A stretch of DNA of 64,000 bases. Source: an uncultured Acidobacteriota bacterium (GTDB taxonomy: Bacteria > Acidobacteriota > UBA6911 > RPQK01 > JAJDTT01). Under the pieces are notes generated by a model. That model saw only the letters and a list, made by a program, of their open reading frames with translations. It made no database searches and had not been told where the DNA came from. The DNA lies in NCBI GenBank assembly GCA_951812665.1, contig CATOST010000021.1, forward strand, positions 1 to 64,000. Direction: 5' to 3'. The position numbers and the translations under genes are program-made. Below, piece by piece: positions 36,201 to 45,019 of the stretch; position 1 is the stretch's first letter; every line of letters begins with the position of its first letter.

Positions 36201-36724
36201 TCGGAAGAGGCAAGACCTTCGGCGGCGGCGTCGGCCGATTGGCCAACCTTCTGGTCGGCGGCTGGAGAGTCGCCGGTCACATCGTCTACCACGCCGGCAA
36301 TCCCCTGACCGTCGGCACGGGACAGTTCCTTCCCTACATGGGTCCCGCGTGGGCGGTCTGGAATCACGGCGTCAAGCCCACGACCGGCGTCAGTTGCGGC
36401 GACTTCGATCCCAACCAAACGGGACGGGATCGTATCTTCAATCCCGCGGCATTCAGTCCGCCGGCCAATTTCACGTTGGGGAACTTCCGCGTCCATCCCA
36501 GTGCACAGAACTGCGGATTCATGCAGGAAGACATTTCCATCATGAAGGATTTCCAGATCAGCGAAGGTGTGAGTTTCCGCTTCGCGGCGGAGATGTTCAA
36601 CGCCTTCAACCGGGTCAACTGGCGCACGGCGGGCTCCAACGTGGACAGTCCCCAGGGCTTCGGAAAAATCGGCAACACCTTGGATCCGCGGATCATCCAG
36701 CTCTACTGGAAGATCAACTTCTGA
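33257..36724 (+). CDS. Oar-type TonB-dependent receptor with carboxypeptidase-regulatory domain, copy 1
   Basis: 1155 residues from ATG 33257 (gggag upstream; an in-frame start at 33245 is less likely). Signal peptide LFSCFLLVLILGFHLGGPVQ, then a carboxypeptidase-regulatory-like domain (residues about 35-115: NIQGTVTDESGGVIPGVDVT, then SGYYLIQALGIGEYEV). A TonB plug follows (about 130-250) and a large beta-barrel ending WKINF with the terminal Phe typical of outer-membrane proteins. This is the Oar-like receptor type that dominates Acidobacteriota envelopes; the substrate is unknown, often glycans or peptides. From 35141 to the end the DNA appears identical to copy 2. A PA2779-like gene follows after 80 bp. 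Confidence 0.92.
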   Translation: MRPKIHLFSCFLLVLILGFHLGGPVQAQRAQQGAGNIQGTVTDESGGVIPGVDVTARNVATGIERMSVSNDSGYYLIQALGIGEYEVTGGLTGFKTKTVTGQRVTSDTTRTVDIVLEVGDVTETVTVAGTATLIKTTDTTVAHAQDSEVLEVLPVHMSFFVRQSMVLINTLPGVIFKPTWDGNKGTIHGVGDNGPQRNPLGYNTDGHQSSINWHQGLRDETGPAPELIEEFRIETNQDAEKGFNSGVSVEMITKSGTNEFHGSGFLFHRNDILDARRWTASGKGDQIQNEWGFILGGPIVKDKAFFMMNYTGYEWSTQPSGRIGTVQTELMRSGNFNEILGPSLGTDVMGREVRAGMIYDPLTTRPDGQGGFLRDPFPNNTIPASRIGGVAKHLMTAYPGPNKGGLTNNYEGEGSDTFDIDKVYLKTDIEHEDHKVTIGWEDTPNMKLSFLSPANRLNSVAVESRGVRVRLNHLWTVNPSLLFSTRLGINRITYGEGKLPPASDHCPGGCVQGALTTAIPRLRIQSAIGGGFGDNTDTASHFQSTVPVFMDLSWTSGNHNVKVGAQLSIWAGRFLVENHTAGTYTFRNRTSGLPGYPSTGDGFASFLMGDVDEVLQETASARKVTSYSWAFYVQDSWRTTPKLTINYGLRWEIPIPFHESYRRWGLMDIHTPNPEAGGLPGGLTFYGEGEGRNGRVRAFNVGFRSLGPRLGLAYQLNDKTVARGYYGLMYFPLNGEMGNGAGMPNQGFGASVTATTPDFGLTPALNWDQGINILPTNLPFLNPSLINGSSVGFVDVNETQQGTAQRMGLAIERELPWDMVFTAEYIGLLGHGVVGTQIARYNQLPLSYLSLGNLLLQDIDSQAARDAGYTRPYPGFTGTVGQSQRRFPQYNWVAQLNSHSGYNLYHSAILILQKRFSSGLNFMLSHTIAKSLTSGDVAERGSFAPRAGSSLQHWDTWSSSKTIVPFNRSWATKASFSWELPFGRGKTFGGGVGRLANLLVGGWRVAGHIVYHAGNPLTVGTGQFLPYMGPAWAVWNHGVKPTTGVSCGDFDPNQTGRDRIFNPAAFSPPANFTLGNFRVHPSAQNCGFMQEDISIMKDFQISEGVSFRFAAEMFNAFNRVNWRTAGSNVDSPQGFGKIGNTLDPRIIQLYWKINF

Positions 36725-37124
36725 GGATCGCCGGAGGCGGGCTGCGCCGTGGACGGTTCCATGGAAACAGGGTTGTCACCATTCAGATGCAAAGGTCATA
36801 AACAATGAAAGCCATCTCTTTGTTCCTTACGGTCCTCCTGGTCTTCTCGACGAGCCTGCAGGCCGGTCCCATCCCGGCCCAGAAGGCGATTCACTCGGTA
36901 TCGATCGAGGAGTTGAAGGGCCGGATCTCGGAACGGACGGCCGAACGCGCCGACAATATTCGTGAAGTTCAGACCCTGCTTCGGCACCAGGCGGTGCAGG
37001 ATCGCCTGGGACACCTTTACGACCTGGAGCAGATCGCGGTCGCGATACCCAGGCTGGACGACGAGACGCTGGCCCGGCTGGCCCGGGAAAGCGAGCAGAT
37101 GAACGAGGAGTTCCAGGCCGGCCT
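35141..37124. repeat. Long direct repeat, first copy (apparently identical to 41489-43472)
   Basis: 1984 bp spanning the 3' two-fifths of the Oar gene, the spacer and most of the small PA2779-like gene. Every stretch I compared with 41489-43472 was the same (constant offset 6348). The first differences come at 35135-35140 on the left and 37125 on the right. Outside the block the two copies diverge at many positions. Confidence 0.85.
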
Positions 37125-37221
37125 GCTCGGTCTCTCGTTCATGAGCTGGGTGGTCATCACCGGCCTCATCGTCTTCGTCGTGGTGGTTCTGGTACACACG
37201 TACGACCGGGGAGAGCCTTGA
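36805..37221 (+). CDS. PA2779-like small envelope protein, copy 1
   Basis: 138 residues. Signal-type N terminus (ISLFLTVLLVFSTSLQAGPI), a helical middle (VSIEELKGRISERTAERADN; ALARLARESEQMNEEF in part) and a C-terminal membrane segment (SWVVITGLIVFVVVVLVHTY). The layout and the helical repeat with AIPRLDDETLARLA recall PA2779 family proteins, which in Pseudomonas sit beside a C39-like peptidase (PA2778). A PA2778-like peptidase is indeed present at 59623. The assignment is by resemblance and is moderate. It follows the receptor gene after 80 bp and is partly inside the identical repeat block. Confidence 0.6.
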   Translation: MKAISLFLTVLLVFSTSLQAGPIPAQKAIHSVSIEELKGRISERTAERADNIREVQTLLRHQAVQDRLGHLYDLEQIAVAIPRLDDETLARLARESEQMNEEFQAGLLGLSFMSWVVITGLIVFVVVVLVHTYDRGEP

Positions 37222-37395
37222 CACTTCACTGCGGGTAGACGCGCTTTTTGCTTTCCGCTCGGAACACTTACCATCGGGCTGGCCGTGCATGCCGCGGCCA
37301 GCCCGATATTTGTTATAGTCGTGTGAAACGGCGTTCGCACCGATAGGCGTCCGGTTCGGATCACGGAACCGGGGACGCTTCGACCAGTCGCGATC

Positions 37396-39036
37396 ATGAA
37401 GAAGCAACACCACCCTCCGTTGCTGTCGCTGCTCCTCCTGCTCACCGCATCACTCTCCTTCCCTGGCCAGACACTGGCAAACGAGAAGAAGGACGACAGG
37501 GACACCTCCGCCGTTCAGCAGGAAGAAGCGGAGGATTACTACAAGCGCTGGCTGAACGAGGATGTCACCTACATCATCAGCGACGAGGAGGAATCCGTTT
37601 TCAACAGCCTGACCAGTCCTGAGGAGAAGGAGTTGTTCATCGAACAGTTCTGGCGCCGCCGGGACCCGGATCTGAGGACGGCCATCAACGAATTCAAGGA
37701 AGAGCACTATCGGCGCATCGCCTACGTCAACGAGCGATTCTACGCCGGTGTGCCGGGCTGGAAGACGGACCGGGGGATGATCTACATCCTCCACGGGCCG
37801 CCTCATGAAATCGAGAGCTACGTGACCGGAGGCAATTACAATCGCTCCTTCAGCGAGGGCGGGGGCAGTACGGTGGTCCACCCCTTGGAGGTGTGGCGCT
37901 ACCGGCACCTCGAGGGTGTCGGGGACGACATCGTTCTGGAATTCGTGGACCGCACCTACACGGGGACGTACAAGCTGGCCCTGTTCCCCGACGAAAAGGA
38001 CGCTCTGCTCCATTTCGACGGATATGGCCTGACCATGTCGGAGCAGTGGGGCATCAGCGACAAGCAGCATCGTCCTTCCCTGATCGGCGGCAGGAGCACC
38101 GCCTACGAGACCCGGCTCCACAACAACAACCCCTTCCAGCGGTACGAGATCTTCTCCCGGGTCATGGTCCCCAAGAAGATCAAGTACAAGGACCTCAAGG
38201 AGTTGGTCAAGGTGGAGATTGGTTATTCCAACCTCCCCTTCCGGGTTCGGAGCGACTACTTCAAGCTCAACGACGGGCAGGTCCTGGTTCCCGTCACCGT
38301 CGAGATCCGAAACAGATTCCTGTCGTTCGAACCCGACGGCGAGGCGCACTCGGCCCGGGTCGGACTCTACGGCGTGGTCACCAGCCTCAGCAACAAGTTC
38401 ATCGAAGAGTTCGATCAGGATCTGGTGATCTCGTTCGGGCCCGACCGGCTGATGAGGGGTCTGGAGGGGCGTGCCACCTACCAGAAGGTGCTGCTACTGG
38501 ACAGCGGGACCCGCTACAAGCTCGACCTGGTCATGAAGGATCTGTCCAGCAACAACATCGGCGCCGTCAAACACGGCATCATTCCACCCCCCAGCATGCG
38601 AGAAAGGGAGAAGCTGAGCAGCAGCTCGATGCTGCTGTCCAACCACATGCAGGAGCTTCCCGAGGCGCCGGCCCAGGACCAGATGTTCGTCCTGGGAGAC
38701 GTCAAGATCCGGCCCAGCATCGACAAGAGCTTTTCCAAGAAGCTCCCGCTCGGTGTCTACCTGCACCTCTACAACTTCGGCATGGACCAGGCTTCCAATA
38801 CCCCCCAGATGCAGGTGGCGTACCGGATTTCACGCGACGACGAAGTCATCGGAGAAGCCACGGACAGCGGCGGAGAATCAATCCAGTTCTTCTCCGACCG
38901 GAGAATGGTCCTGCTCAAGCGGTTGAACCTGCGCAGCCTGGAACCCGGTAAATACCGGCTCGAAGTCGAGGTCTGGGACCAGGTCAAAGACGTCAGGACC
39001 CGCGTCCAAGACAACTTCCAGGTCCAGGGCAGTTAG
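37396..39036 (+). CDS. GWxTD domain-containing protein
   Basis: 546 residues. The signal peptide is residues 1-29 (LLSLLLLLTASLSFPGQTLA). The GWxTD domain (about 45-200) has YYKRWLNEDVTYIISDEEES, FIEQFWRRRDPD and the name motif VPGWKTDRGMIYILHGPPHE near residue 120. A beta-sandwich-like region follows with DGQVLVPVTVEIRN and MREREKLSSSSMLLSNHMQE. The C terminus (VWDQVKDVRTRVQDNFQVQ) is a typical end of this family. It is exported, function unknown, and found almost only in Acidobacteriota and close relatives, hence a useful phylum marker. A shortened, damaged copy of its 3' half is at 45020. Confidence 0.92.
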   Translation: MKKQHHPPLLSLLLLLTASLSFPGQTLANEKKDDRDTSAVQQEEAEDYYKRWLNEDVTYIISDEEESVFNSLTSPEEKELFIEQFWRRRDPDLRTAINEFKEEHYRRIAYVNERFYAGVPGWKTDRGMIYILHGPPHEIESYVTGGNYNRSFSEGGGSTVVHPLEVWRYRHLEGVGDDIVLEFVDRTYTGTYKLALFPDEKDALLHFDGYGLTMSEQWGISDKQHRPSLIGGRSTAYETRLHNNNPFQRYEIFSRVMVPKKIKYKDLKELVKVEIGYSNLPFRVRSDYFKLNDGQVLVPVTVEIRNRFLSFEPDGEAHSARVGLYGVVTSLSNKFIEEFDQDLVISFGPDRLMRGLEGRATYQKVLLLDSGTRYKLDLVMKDLSSNNIGAVKHGIIPPPSMREREKLSSSSMLLSNHMQELPEAPAQDQMFVLGDVKIRPSIDKSFSKKLPLGVYLHLYNFGMDQASNTPQMQVAYRISRDDEVIGEATDSGGESIQFFSDRRMVLLKRLNLRSLEPGKYRLEVEVWDQVKDVRTRVQDNFQVQGS

Positions 39037-39598
39037 GAGGGGGGACTTTCCTGTCCCCCATTCTTTCTTTCGCAACTTCTCTCCCTGCTCCACTCCTCTT
39101 CCGGAGTTCGGCGGCTAGGAAGCCGCCGCTCGAAAGTCGCCGCGCGGAAGGTACATCCGCACCAGGTCCAGGGCGTAAAGGCTCATGCGCGTCTGGTCTG
39201 GCGGGTGGATCAAGACTAACCTGTAAAGGATATCTTGACACCAAACACCTTGTGGTCGCCCTCCCCGGGCCATAAGAGGCGACAGCGGGCACCCTACGTC
39301 GCTTCGGTTAGGCCGGAGCACGGGAATGGGACCGCTTCGTCGCGATCCTCGTTCAACCCTGCTTCCCCTGTTCTCGCGAACTCCCAGAACAATGGGGAAC
39401 GTCCTGTTCTTGACCTCTGCTGACAAATTCCTGTAGTGTCGTCTGCAACTAGTGGAAGATTTTTTTCCACACCTGCCCGCATGCCCGCCAAGGAGGATTA
39501 GGACGATGCAGACTTCCCTGAGTTCAGCCGGGAACGCCCTTCTGCTGTTTAGGCGGACGAAAAATCCTCGGTTCCGCAATTCATTAGTGGGAGGGTTC
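39037..39598. other. Intergenic region with hairpin repeat and a cinA 3'-end remnant
   Basis: The hairpin repeat (ggggac-tttcct-gtcccc) is at 39037-39062, followed by a GGCGGC-type variant at about 39109-39121. On the minus strand 39119-39213 encodes QTRMSLYALDLVRMYLPRGD, which corresponds to the C terminus of the CinA protein at 30739 (RTSLYALDLVRMFLLGG). The rest has no recognisable gene. The last 50 bp before the Oar copy 2 start resemble the same position before copy 1 (ttccgcaattcatta) and probably contain the promoter and ribosome-binding site. Confidence 0.65.
39119..39213 (-). pseudogene. Remnant of a cinA 3' end
   Basis: About 32 codons matching the last residues of the CinA protein encoded at 30739-31986, with no upstream part. 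It lies next to hairpin repeats, as does the original gene end, which points to recombination at those repeats. Confidence 0.6.
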
Positions 39599-42500
39599 AT
39601 GAGACCGAAAACCCACCTGTTTTCCTGCTTTCTACTGGTACTGATCCTCGGCTTCCATCTCGGTGGACCGGTTCAGGCGCAGCGTGCCCAGCAGGGCGCC
39701 GGGAACATCCAGGGGTCCGTCACCGACGCATCGGGCGGCGTGATCCCGGGTGTGGACGTGACCGCGCGCAACGTGGCCACCGGCATCGAGAGAATGTCGG
39801 TGAGCAACGACAGCGGCTACTACCTGATCCAGGCCCTCGGGATCGGCGAATACGAGGTCACGGGCGGCCTGACCGGATTCAAGACCAAAACGGTCACGGG
39901 ACAGCGAGTCACCTCGGACACGACCCGGACGGTGAACATCGTGCTCGAGGTCGGCGATGTGACGGAAACGGTCACCGTCGCGGGTACGGCGACACTGATC
40001 AAGACGACCGACACCACCGTTGCTCACGCCCAGGACTCGGAAGTACTCGAGGTCCTTCCGGTCCACATGAGCTTCTTCGTCCGGCAGTCCATGGTGCTGA
40101 TCAATACCCTGCCTGGCGTGATCTTCAAACCCACCTGGGATGGGAACAAGGGGACCATCCACGGTGTGGGCGACAACGGGCCTCAACGGAACCCCATCGG
40201 GTACAACACCGACGGCCACCAGAGCAGCATCAACTGGCATCAGGGGCTGCGCGACGAAACCGGACCTGCGCCCGAGCTGATCGAAGAGTTTCGCATCGAG
40301 ACCAATCAGGACGCCGAGAAGGGTTTCAACTCCGGGGTGTCTGTCGAAATGATCACCAAGTCGGGAACCAACGATTTCCACGGGAGTGGTTTCTTGTTTC
40401 ACCGCAACGACATCCTGGACGCGCGCCGCTGGACCGCCCGGGAGAGAGGCGAACAGATCCAGAACGAGTGGGGGTTCATTCTGGGAGGCCCCATTGTCAA
40501 GGACAAGGCCTTCTTCATGATGAACTACACCGGTTATGAGTGGTCCACGCAACCGTCCGGAAGGATCGGAACCGTCCAGACCGAGCTCATGCGAAGTGGG
40601 AACTTCACCGAAATCCTCGGTGGGTCTCTCGGGACCGACGTCATGGGCCGGGAGGTCCGGGCCGGCATGATCTACGATCCCCTCACCACCCGGCCGGATG
40701 GGCAGGGGGGCTTCCTGCGGGATCCCTTTCCCAACAACACAATTCCCGACGCCCGCATCGGCGGCGTCGCCAAGCACCTCATGACCGTGTATCCAGGACC
40801 GAACATCCCCGGGGCCGGACTGACCAACAACTATTCGGGGGAGGGTTCGGACATCTTCGACATCGACAAGGTCTATCTCAAGACCGACATCGAGCATGAG
40901 GACCACAAGGTCACGATCGGCTACGAAGACACTCCCAATATGAAGCTGAGCTTTCTGACGCCGCCCAACCGGCTGCAGTCCGGTGGGGCCGACAGCCGCG
41001 GCTACCGGCTTCGACTCAACCACCTTTGGACGGTGTCCCCGTCTCTCCTCTTCAGCACCCGGCTCGGGATCAACCGGATCAACTTCGGATGGGGGAAATT
41101 GCCGCCCGATTCAAACTATTGTCCGGGTGGTTGCGTCAAGGGCGCGTTGACACCCGCAATTCCCAGACTGAGGATCCAGAGCGCAGTAGGAGGCGGCTTC
41201 GGTGACAACACCGACACGGCCATTCACTACCAGGCGACGGTTCCCGTCTTCATGGACCTGTCCTGGACCAGCGGGAACCACAATGTGAAGGTCGGCGCCC
41301 AGCTCAGCATCTGGGCTGGGAAATTCCTCACGGAAAACCACACGGCGGGCACCTGGACCTTCCGCAACCGCACCAGCGGCCTGCCCGGTTTTCCTTCGAC
41401 GGGTGACGGGTTCGCCTCCTTCCTCATGGGCGACGTGGACGAAGTCCTCCAAGAGACCGCCAGCGGCAAGAAGGTCACCAGCTACAGTTGGGCCTTCTAC
41501 GTCCAGGACTCCTGGCGGACGACTCCGAAGCTGACCATCAACTACGGCCTCCGGTGGGAGATTCCCATACCCTTCCATGAGTCCTACCGGCGCTGGGGCC
41601 TCATGGACATCCACACTCCCAATCCGGAGGCGGGCGGCCTCCCGGGCGGTCTCACTTTCTACGGAGAGGGAGAGGGACGCAACGGCCGGGTCCGGGCCTT
41701 CAACGTCGGCTTCAGGAGTTTGGGGCCGCGGCTGGGTCTCGCCTACCAATTGAACGACAAGACCGTGGCGCGAGGCTATTACGGGCTGATGTACTTCCCC
41801 CTGAACGGGGAAATGGGCAACGGCGCCGGCATGCCCAACCAGGGTTTCGGCGCCTCGGTGACGGCGACGACCCCGGACTTCGGTCTGACGCCGGCCCTCA
41901 ATTGGGATCAGGGCATCAACATTCTGCCCACCAACCTTCCGTTCCTGAACCCTTCCCTGATCAACGGCTCCTCGGTCGGTTTCGTGGACGTCAACGAGAC
42001 CCAGCAGGGGACCGCCCAGAGGATGGGTCTGGCCATCGAGCGGGAGCTCCCCTGGGATATGGTGTTCACTGCCGAATACATCGGGCTGTTGGGCCACGGA
42101 GTCGTCGGCACCCAGATCGCCCGTTACAACCAACTGCCCCTGAGCTATCTCTCTCTCGGCAACCTCCTGCTGCAGGACATCGATTCCCAGGCCGCCAGAG
42201 ACGCCGGCTACACTCGCCCCTATCCGGGATTCACCGGAACCGTGGGACAGTCCCAGCGGCGCTTTCCCCAGTACAACTGGGTGGCCCAGTTGAACTCCCA
42301 CTCGGGTTACAACCTCTACCACTCGGCCATCCTGATTCTGCAGAAGCGGTTCTCCAGCGGGTTGAACTTCATGTTGTCGCACACCATTGCCAAATCGCTG
42401 ACCTCGGGGGACGTCGCGGAGAGGGGCAGCTTCGCGCCGCGAGCCGGGTCATCCTTGCAGCATTGGGATACCTGGAGTTCCTCCAAGACAATTGTGCCAT

Positions 42501-43072
42501 TCAACCGCTCCTGGGCGACCAAGGCGAGCTTTTCGTGGGAGTTGCCCTTCGGAAGAGGCAAGACCTTCGGCGGCGGCGTCGGCCGATTGGCCAACCTTCT
42601 GGTCGGCGGCTGGAGAGTCGCCGGTCACATCGTCTACCACGCCGGCAATCCCCTGACCGTCGGCACGGGACAGTTCCTTCCCTACATGGGTCCCGCGTGG
42701 GCGGTCTGGAATCACGGCGTCAAGCCCACGACCGGCGTCAGTTGCGGCGACTTCGATCCCAACCAAACGGGACGGGATCGTATCTTCAATCCCGCGGCAT
42801 TCAGTCCGCCGGCCAATTTCACGTTGGGGAACTTCCGCGTCCATCCCAGTGCACAGAACTGCGGATTCATGCAGGAAGACATTTCCATCATGAAGGATTT
42901 CCAGATCAGCGAAGGTGTGAGTTTCCGCTTCGCGGCGGAGATGTTCAACGCCTTCAACCGGGTCAACTGGCGCACGGCGGGCTCCAACGTGGACAGTCCC
43001 CAGGGCTTCGGAAAAATCGGCAACACCTTGGATCCGCGGATCATCCAGCTCTACTGGAAGATCAACTTCTGA
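39599..43072 (+). CDS. Oar-type TonB-dependent receptor with carboxypeptidase-regulatory domain, copy 2
   Basis: 1157 residues from ATG 39599 (ggaggg upstream); an open frame back to 39452 has no better start. Same architecture as copy 1: signal peptide, regulatory domain (NIQGSVTDASGGVIPGVDVT), plug, barrel ending WKINF. The N-terminal three-fifths differ from copy 1 at scattered positions (for example TARERGEQIQNEW against TASGKGDQIQNEW, and a two-residue insertion in GPNIPGAGLTNNY). From 41489 onward the DNA appears the same as copy 1. It is the second member of a tandem duplication. Whether the two receptors bind different ligands would depend on the divergent plug and early-barrel part. 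Confidence 0.92.
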   Translation: MRPKTHLFSCFLLVLILGFHLGGPVQAQRAQQGAGNIQGSVTDASGGVIPGVDVTARNVATGIERMSVSNDSGYYLIQALGIGEYEVTGGLTGFKTKTVTGQRVTSDTTRTVNIVLEVGDVTETVTVAGTATLIKTTDTTVAHAQDSEVLEVLPVHMSFFVRQSMVLINTLPGVIFKPTWDGNKGTIHGVGDNGPQRNPIGYNTDGHQSSINWHQGLRDETGPAPELIEEFRIETNQDAEKGFNSGVSVEMITKSGTNDFHGSGFLFHRNDILDARRWTARERGEQIQNEWGFILGGPIVKDKAFFMMNYTGYEWSTQPSGRIGTVQTELMRSGNFTEILGGSLGTDVMGREVRAGMIYDPLTTRPDGQGGFLRDPFPNNTIPDARIGGVAKHLMTVYPGPNIPGAGLTNNYSGEGSDIFDIDKVYLKTDIEHEDHKVTIGYEDTPNMKLSFLTPPNRLQSGGADSRGYRLRLNHLWTVSPSLLFSTRLGINRINFGWGKLPPDSNYCPGGCVKGALTPAIPRLRIQSAVGGGFGDNTDTAIHYQATVPVFMDLSWTSGNHNVKVGAQLSIWAGKFLTENHTAGTWTFRNRTSGLPGFPSTGDGFASFLMGDVDEVLQETASGKKVTSYSWAFYVQDSWRTTPKLTINYGLRWEIPIPFHESYRRWGLMDIHTPNPEAGGLPGGLTFYGEGEGRNGRVRAFNVGFRSLGPRLGLAYQLNDKTVARGYYGLMYFPLNGEMGNGAGMPNQGFGASVTATTPDFGLTPALNWDQGINILPTNLPFLNPSLINGSSVGFVDVNETQQGTAQRMGLAIERELPWDMVFTAEYIGLLGHGVVGTQIARYNQLPLSYLSLGNLLLQDIDSQAARDAGYTRPYPGFTGTVGQSQRRFPQYNWVAQLNSHSGYNLYHSAILILQKRFSSGLNFMLSHTIAKSLTSGDVAERGSFAPRAGSSLQHWDTWSSSKTIVPFNRSWATKASFSWELPFGRGKTFGGGVGRLANLLVGGWRVAGHIVYHAGNPLTVGTGQFLPYMGPAWAVWNHGVKPTTGVSCGDFDPNQTGRDRIFNPAAFSPPANFTLGNFRVHPSAQNCGFMQEDISIMKDFQISEGVSFRFAAEMFNAFNRVNWRTAGSNVDSPQGFGKIGNTLDPRIIQLYWKINF

Positions 43073-43472
43073 GGATCGCCGGAGGCGGGCTGCGCCGTGG
43101 ACGGTTCCATGGAAACAGGGTTGTCACCATTCAGATGCAAAGGTCATAAACAATGAAAGCCATCTCTTTGTTCCTTACGGTCCTCCTGGTCTTCTCGACG
43201 AGCCTGCAGGCCGGTCCCATCCCGGCCCAGAAGGCGATTCACTCGGTATCGATCGAGGAGTTGAAGGGCCGGATCTCGGAACGGACGGCCGAACGCGCCG
43301 ACAATATTCGTGAAGTTCAGACCCTGCTTCGGCACCAGGCGGTGCAGGATCGCCTGGGACACCTTTACGACCTGGAGCAGATCGCGGTCGCGATACCCAG
43401 GCTGGACGACGAGACGCTGGCCCGGCTGGCCCGGGAAAGCGAGCAGATGAACGAGGAGTTCCAGGCCGGCCT
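41489..43472. repeat. Long direct repeat, second copy
   Basis: Counterpart of 35141-37124, offset 6348 bp, with the same gene content. See the first copy for the boundaries. Confidence 0.85.
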
Positions 43473-43569
43473 TCTTGGTCTGTCCTTCATGAGCTGGGTG
43501 GTCATCACGGGCCTCATCGTCTTCGTCGCGATCGTTCTGGTACACACGTACGATCGGGGCGAGCCCTGA
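43153..43569 (+). CDS. PA2779-like small envelope protein, copy 2
   Basis: 138 residues, the same as the copy at 36805 except for the membrane helix end (VFVAIVLVHTYDRGEP against VFVVVVLVHTYDRGEP). The coding DNA appears identical up to 43472, and silent changes begin after that (for example cttcttggtctg against ctgctcggtctc). It follows Oar copy 2 after 80 bp, exactly as in the first unit. The third gene of the unit (GWxTD) is not next to it here; its place is taken by an inverted piece of the TPR/barrel gene. Confidence 0.6.
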   Translation: MKAISLFLTVLLVFSTSLQAGPIPAQKAIHSVSIEELKGRISERTAERADNIREVQTLLRHQAVQDRLGHLYDLEQIAVAIPRLDDETLARLARESEQMNEEFQAGLLGLSFMSWVVITGLIVFVAIVLVHTYDRGEP

Positions 43570-43612
43570 CGCTTCACCGCGGTTAGACGCACCCCTTTCT
43601 TTCCGCTCGGAA

Positions 43613-43646
43613 TGGGGGACAGTCTTGTCCCCCATTCTTTCTTTCA
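43613..43646. repeat. Dispersed hairpin repeat
   Basis: Reads gggggac-agtctt-gtccccc followed by attctttctttc, the same stem and tail as at 39041. It marks the border between the duplicated receptor unit and the truncated TPR/barrel gene. Confidence 0.8.
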
Positions 43647-43688
43647 CCCGTTCCTTCCTACCCCCACCGTTCCTCCGGAGTTCGGCGG

Positions 43689-45019
43689 CTACAAGCCACC
43701 GCTCCCAGCCGCCGTTCCAACGCCGCCGAACTGGCTGCTGGGAAGCCCGGCCCATTGATGAAAGGTCCGGCTCCGAGCATCCAGCCCCAGGAAAACATTC
43801 AGGAATTCCTGACCCAACACCTTGAAACGCAACCCCACTCCAACGTCCTGAAACCAATCCTCCGTTGCCGAAAGAAACGGCCTGCCCGAGACGAACGCCG
43901 TATCGCTGAAGACGAATCCTCCCACTTCAAGGAACCTCCACCGCCAGAGCCTCCGCCCCAGTTCCGCACTCAGGAGGACGAAATCACGCCCCATGGGACT
44001 ATTCCCTCTCCGGCCGTCCCGCAGTTCGGGATGGGCCTTGAGGGGCAGCCGGGCATCGGGCCCGATCCCGAACAGAAAATAGTGAACCAGCGGCAGGTCT
44101 CGGCCCGAGACTCCACCCCGAAGCGACAACCTGAGACGCGTTTCCGATCGTCTCACGAGCGTCCAATCGATCCCCAGACCCGACATCATCCTGTGGGCAG
44201 GTTCTCCGGCACCGGCGAGAGGCGAAAAGGCGTCGAACCGGGCCATCCAACTCAACCGCGCGTTTTCCCCGGCATCGAGACCCCACAGTTGATTCCATTC
44301 CAGTCCCACGGCCAGGAGGTGAGGACTGTGTGGAAGAACGGCGTCGTCCCCGTCAAATCGAAAAGACTGGCGCTGGTATCCACCGTGAAAGGCGAGGGAC
44401 CTGCGTTCGGACATCAACCATTCGTAGGCACCGAAGACCTTTTCCGTCCGGTAGTCATATTCGGTGCCCGATGCCGTATGACTCCATTCCTCGTCGCGGA
44501 AATCGAAGCCGACACGCAAAAGGTCTGATGAGGACGAAAAGAAGGGGACCCAGGCGGACGCCCCGGCCCGCTTCCGGGGATCGTCCCAGCGAACCCCTCC
44601 CGCCAATCGCCGCCCTCGGCCGTCCCGTAAACCGAGACCGACCTCCCGATTGAAGAGGACCCGGGAAGCATTCTCGATCAGAAACCCGGTCTTGTTGGAA
44701 AAAGAGTCGCTGCCGGGAGGAAGGTCCACCCGCAGATTCCAACGTCCCCCCGGCTGCGGGTCGAGCTGCCATCCGAACCGGGGCCCCAGCCTGAACCTGC
44801 TCTGGACCCAATACGACTGCAGGAGCTGTTTCCGGTCCAGAACCTCGCCTTCGTTGAATCGGAAGAGGGATTGCGCCAGCTTCGGATCTGCATCTTCCGA
44901 AGTCGCGACTTCGATCTGAGCGATGGGCGGCTCGCCCAACAGATTCCAATGGTGCAGAGCCTCCAACCGCCGGTCCTGGAGATAGGAGAGGATGGCCAGG
45001 AAGCTCCGAGCATAGCTGT
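43689..45019 (-). pseudogene. TPR/outer-membrane-barrel protein, 5'-truncated copy
   Basis: About 440 residues corresponding to the C-terminal three-quarters of the protein at 57858-59573. They start at NSYARSFLAILSYLQ and contain LQSYWVQSRFRLGPRFGWQ and DFVLLSAELGRRLWRW. The signal peptide and most TPRs are missing. On the 5' side the frame runs through a junction at 45019/45020 into antisense GWxTD sequence, so there is no proper start. Nucleotide similarity to the full copy is roughly 90 percent or more in the parts compared, and the last residues differ (SSQFGGVGTAAGSGGL against SIGAADRSGVF). This is a partial duplicate that cannot be exported. Confidence 0.82.
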
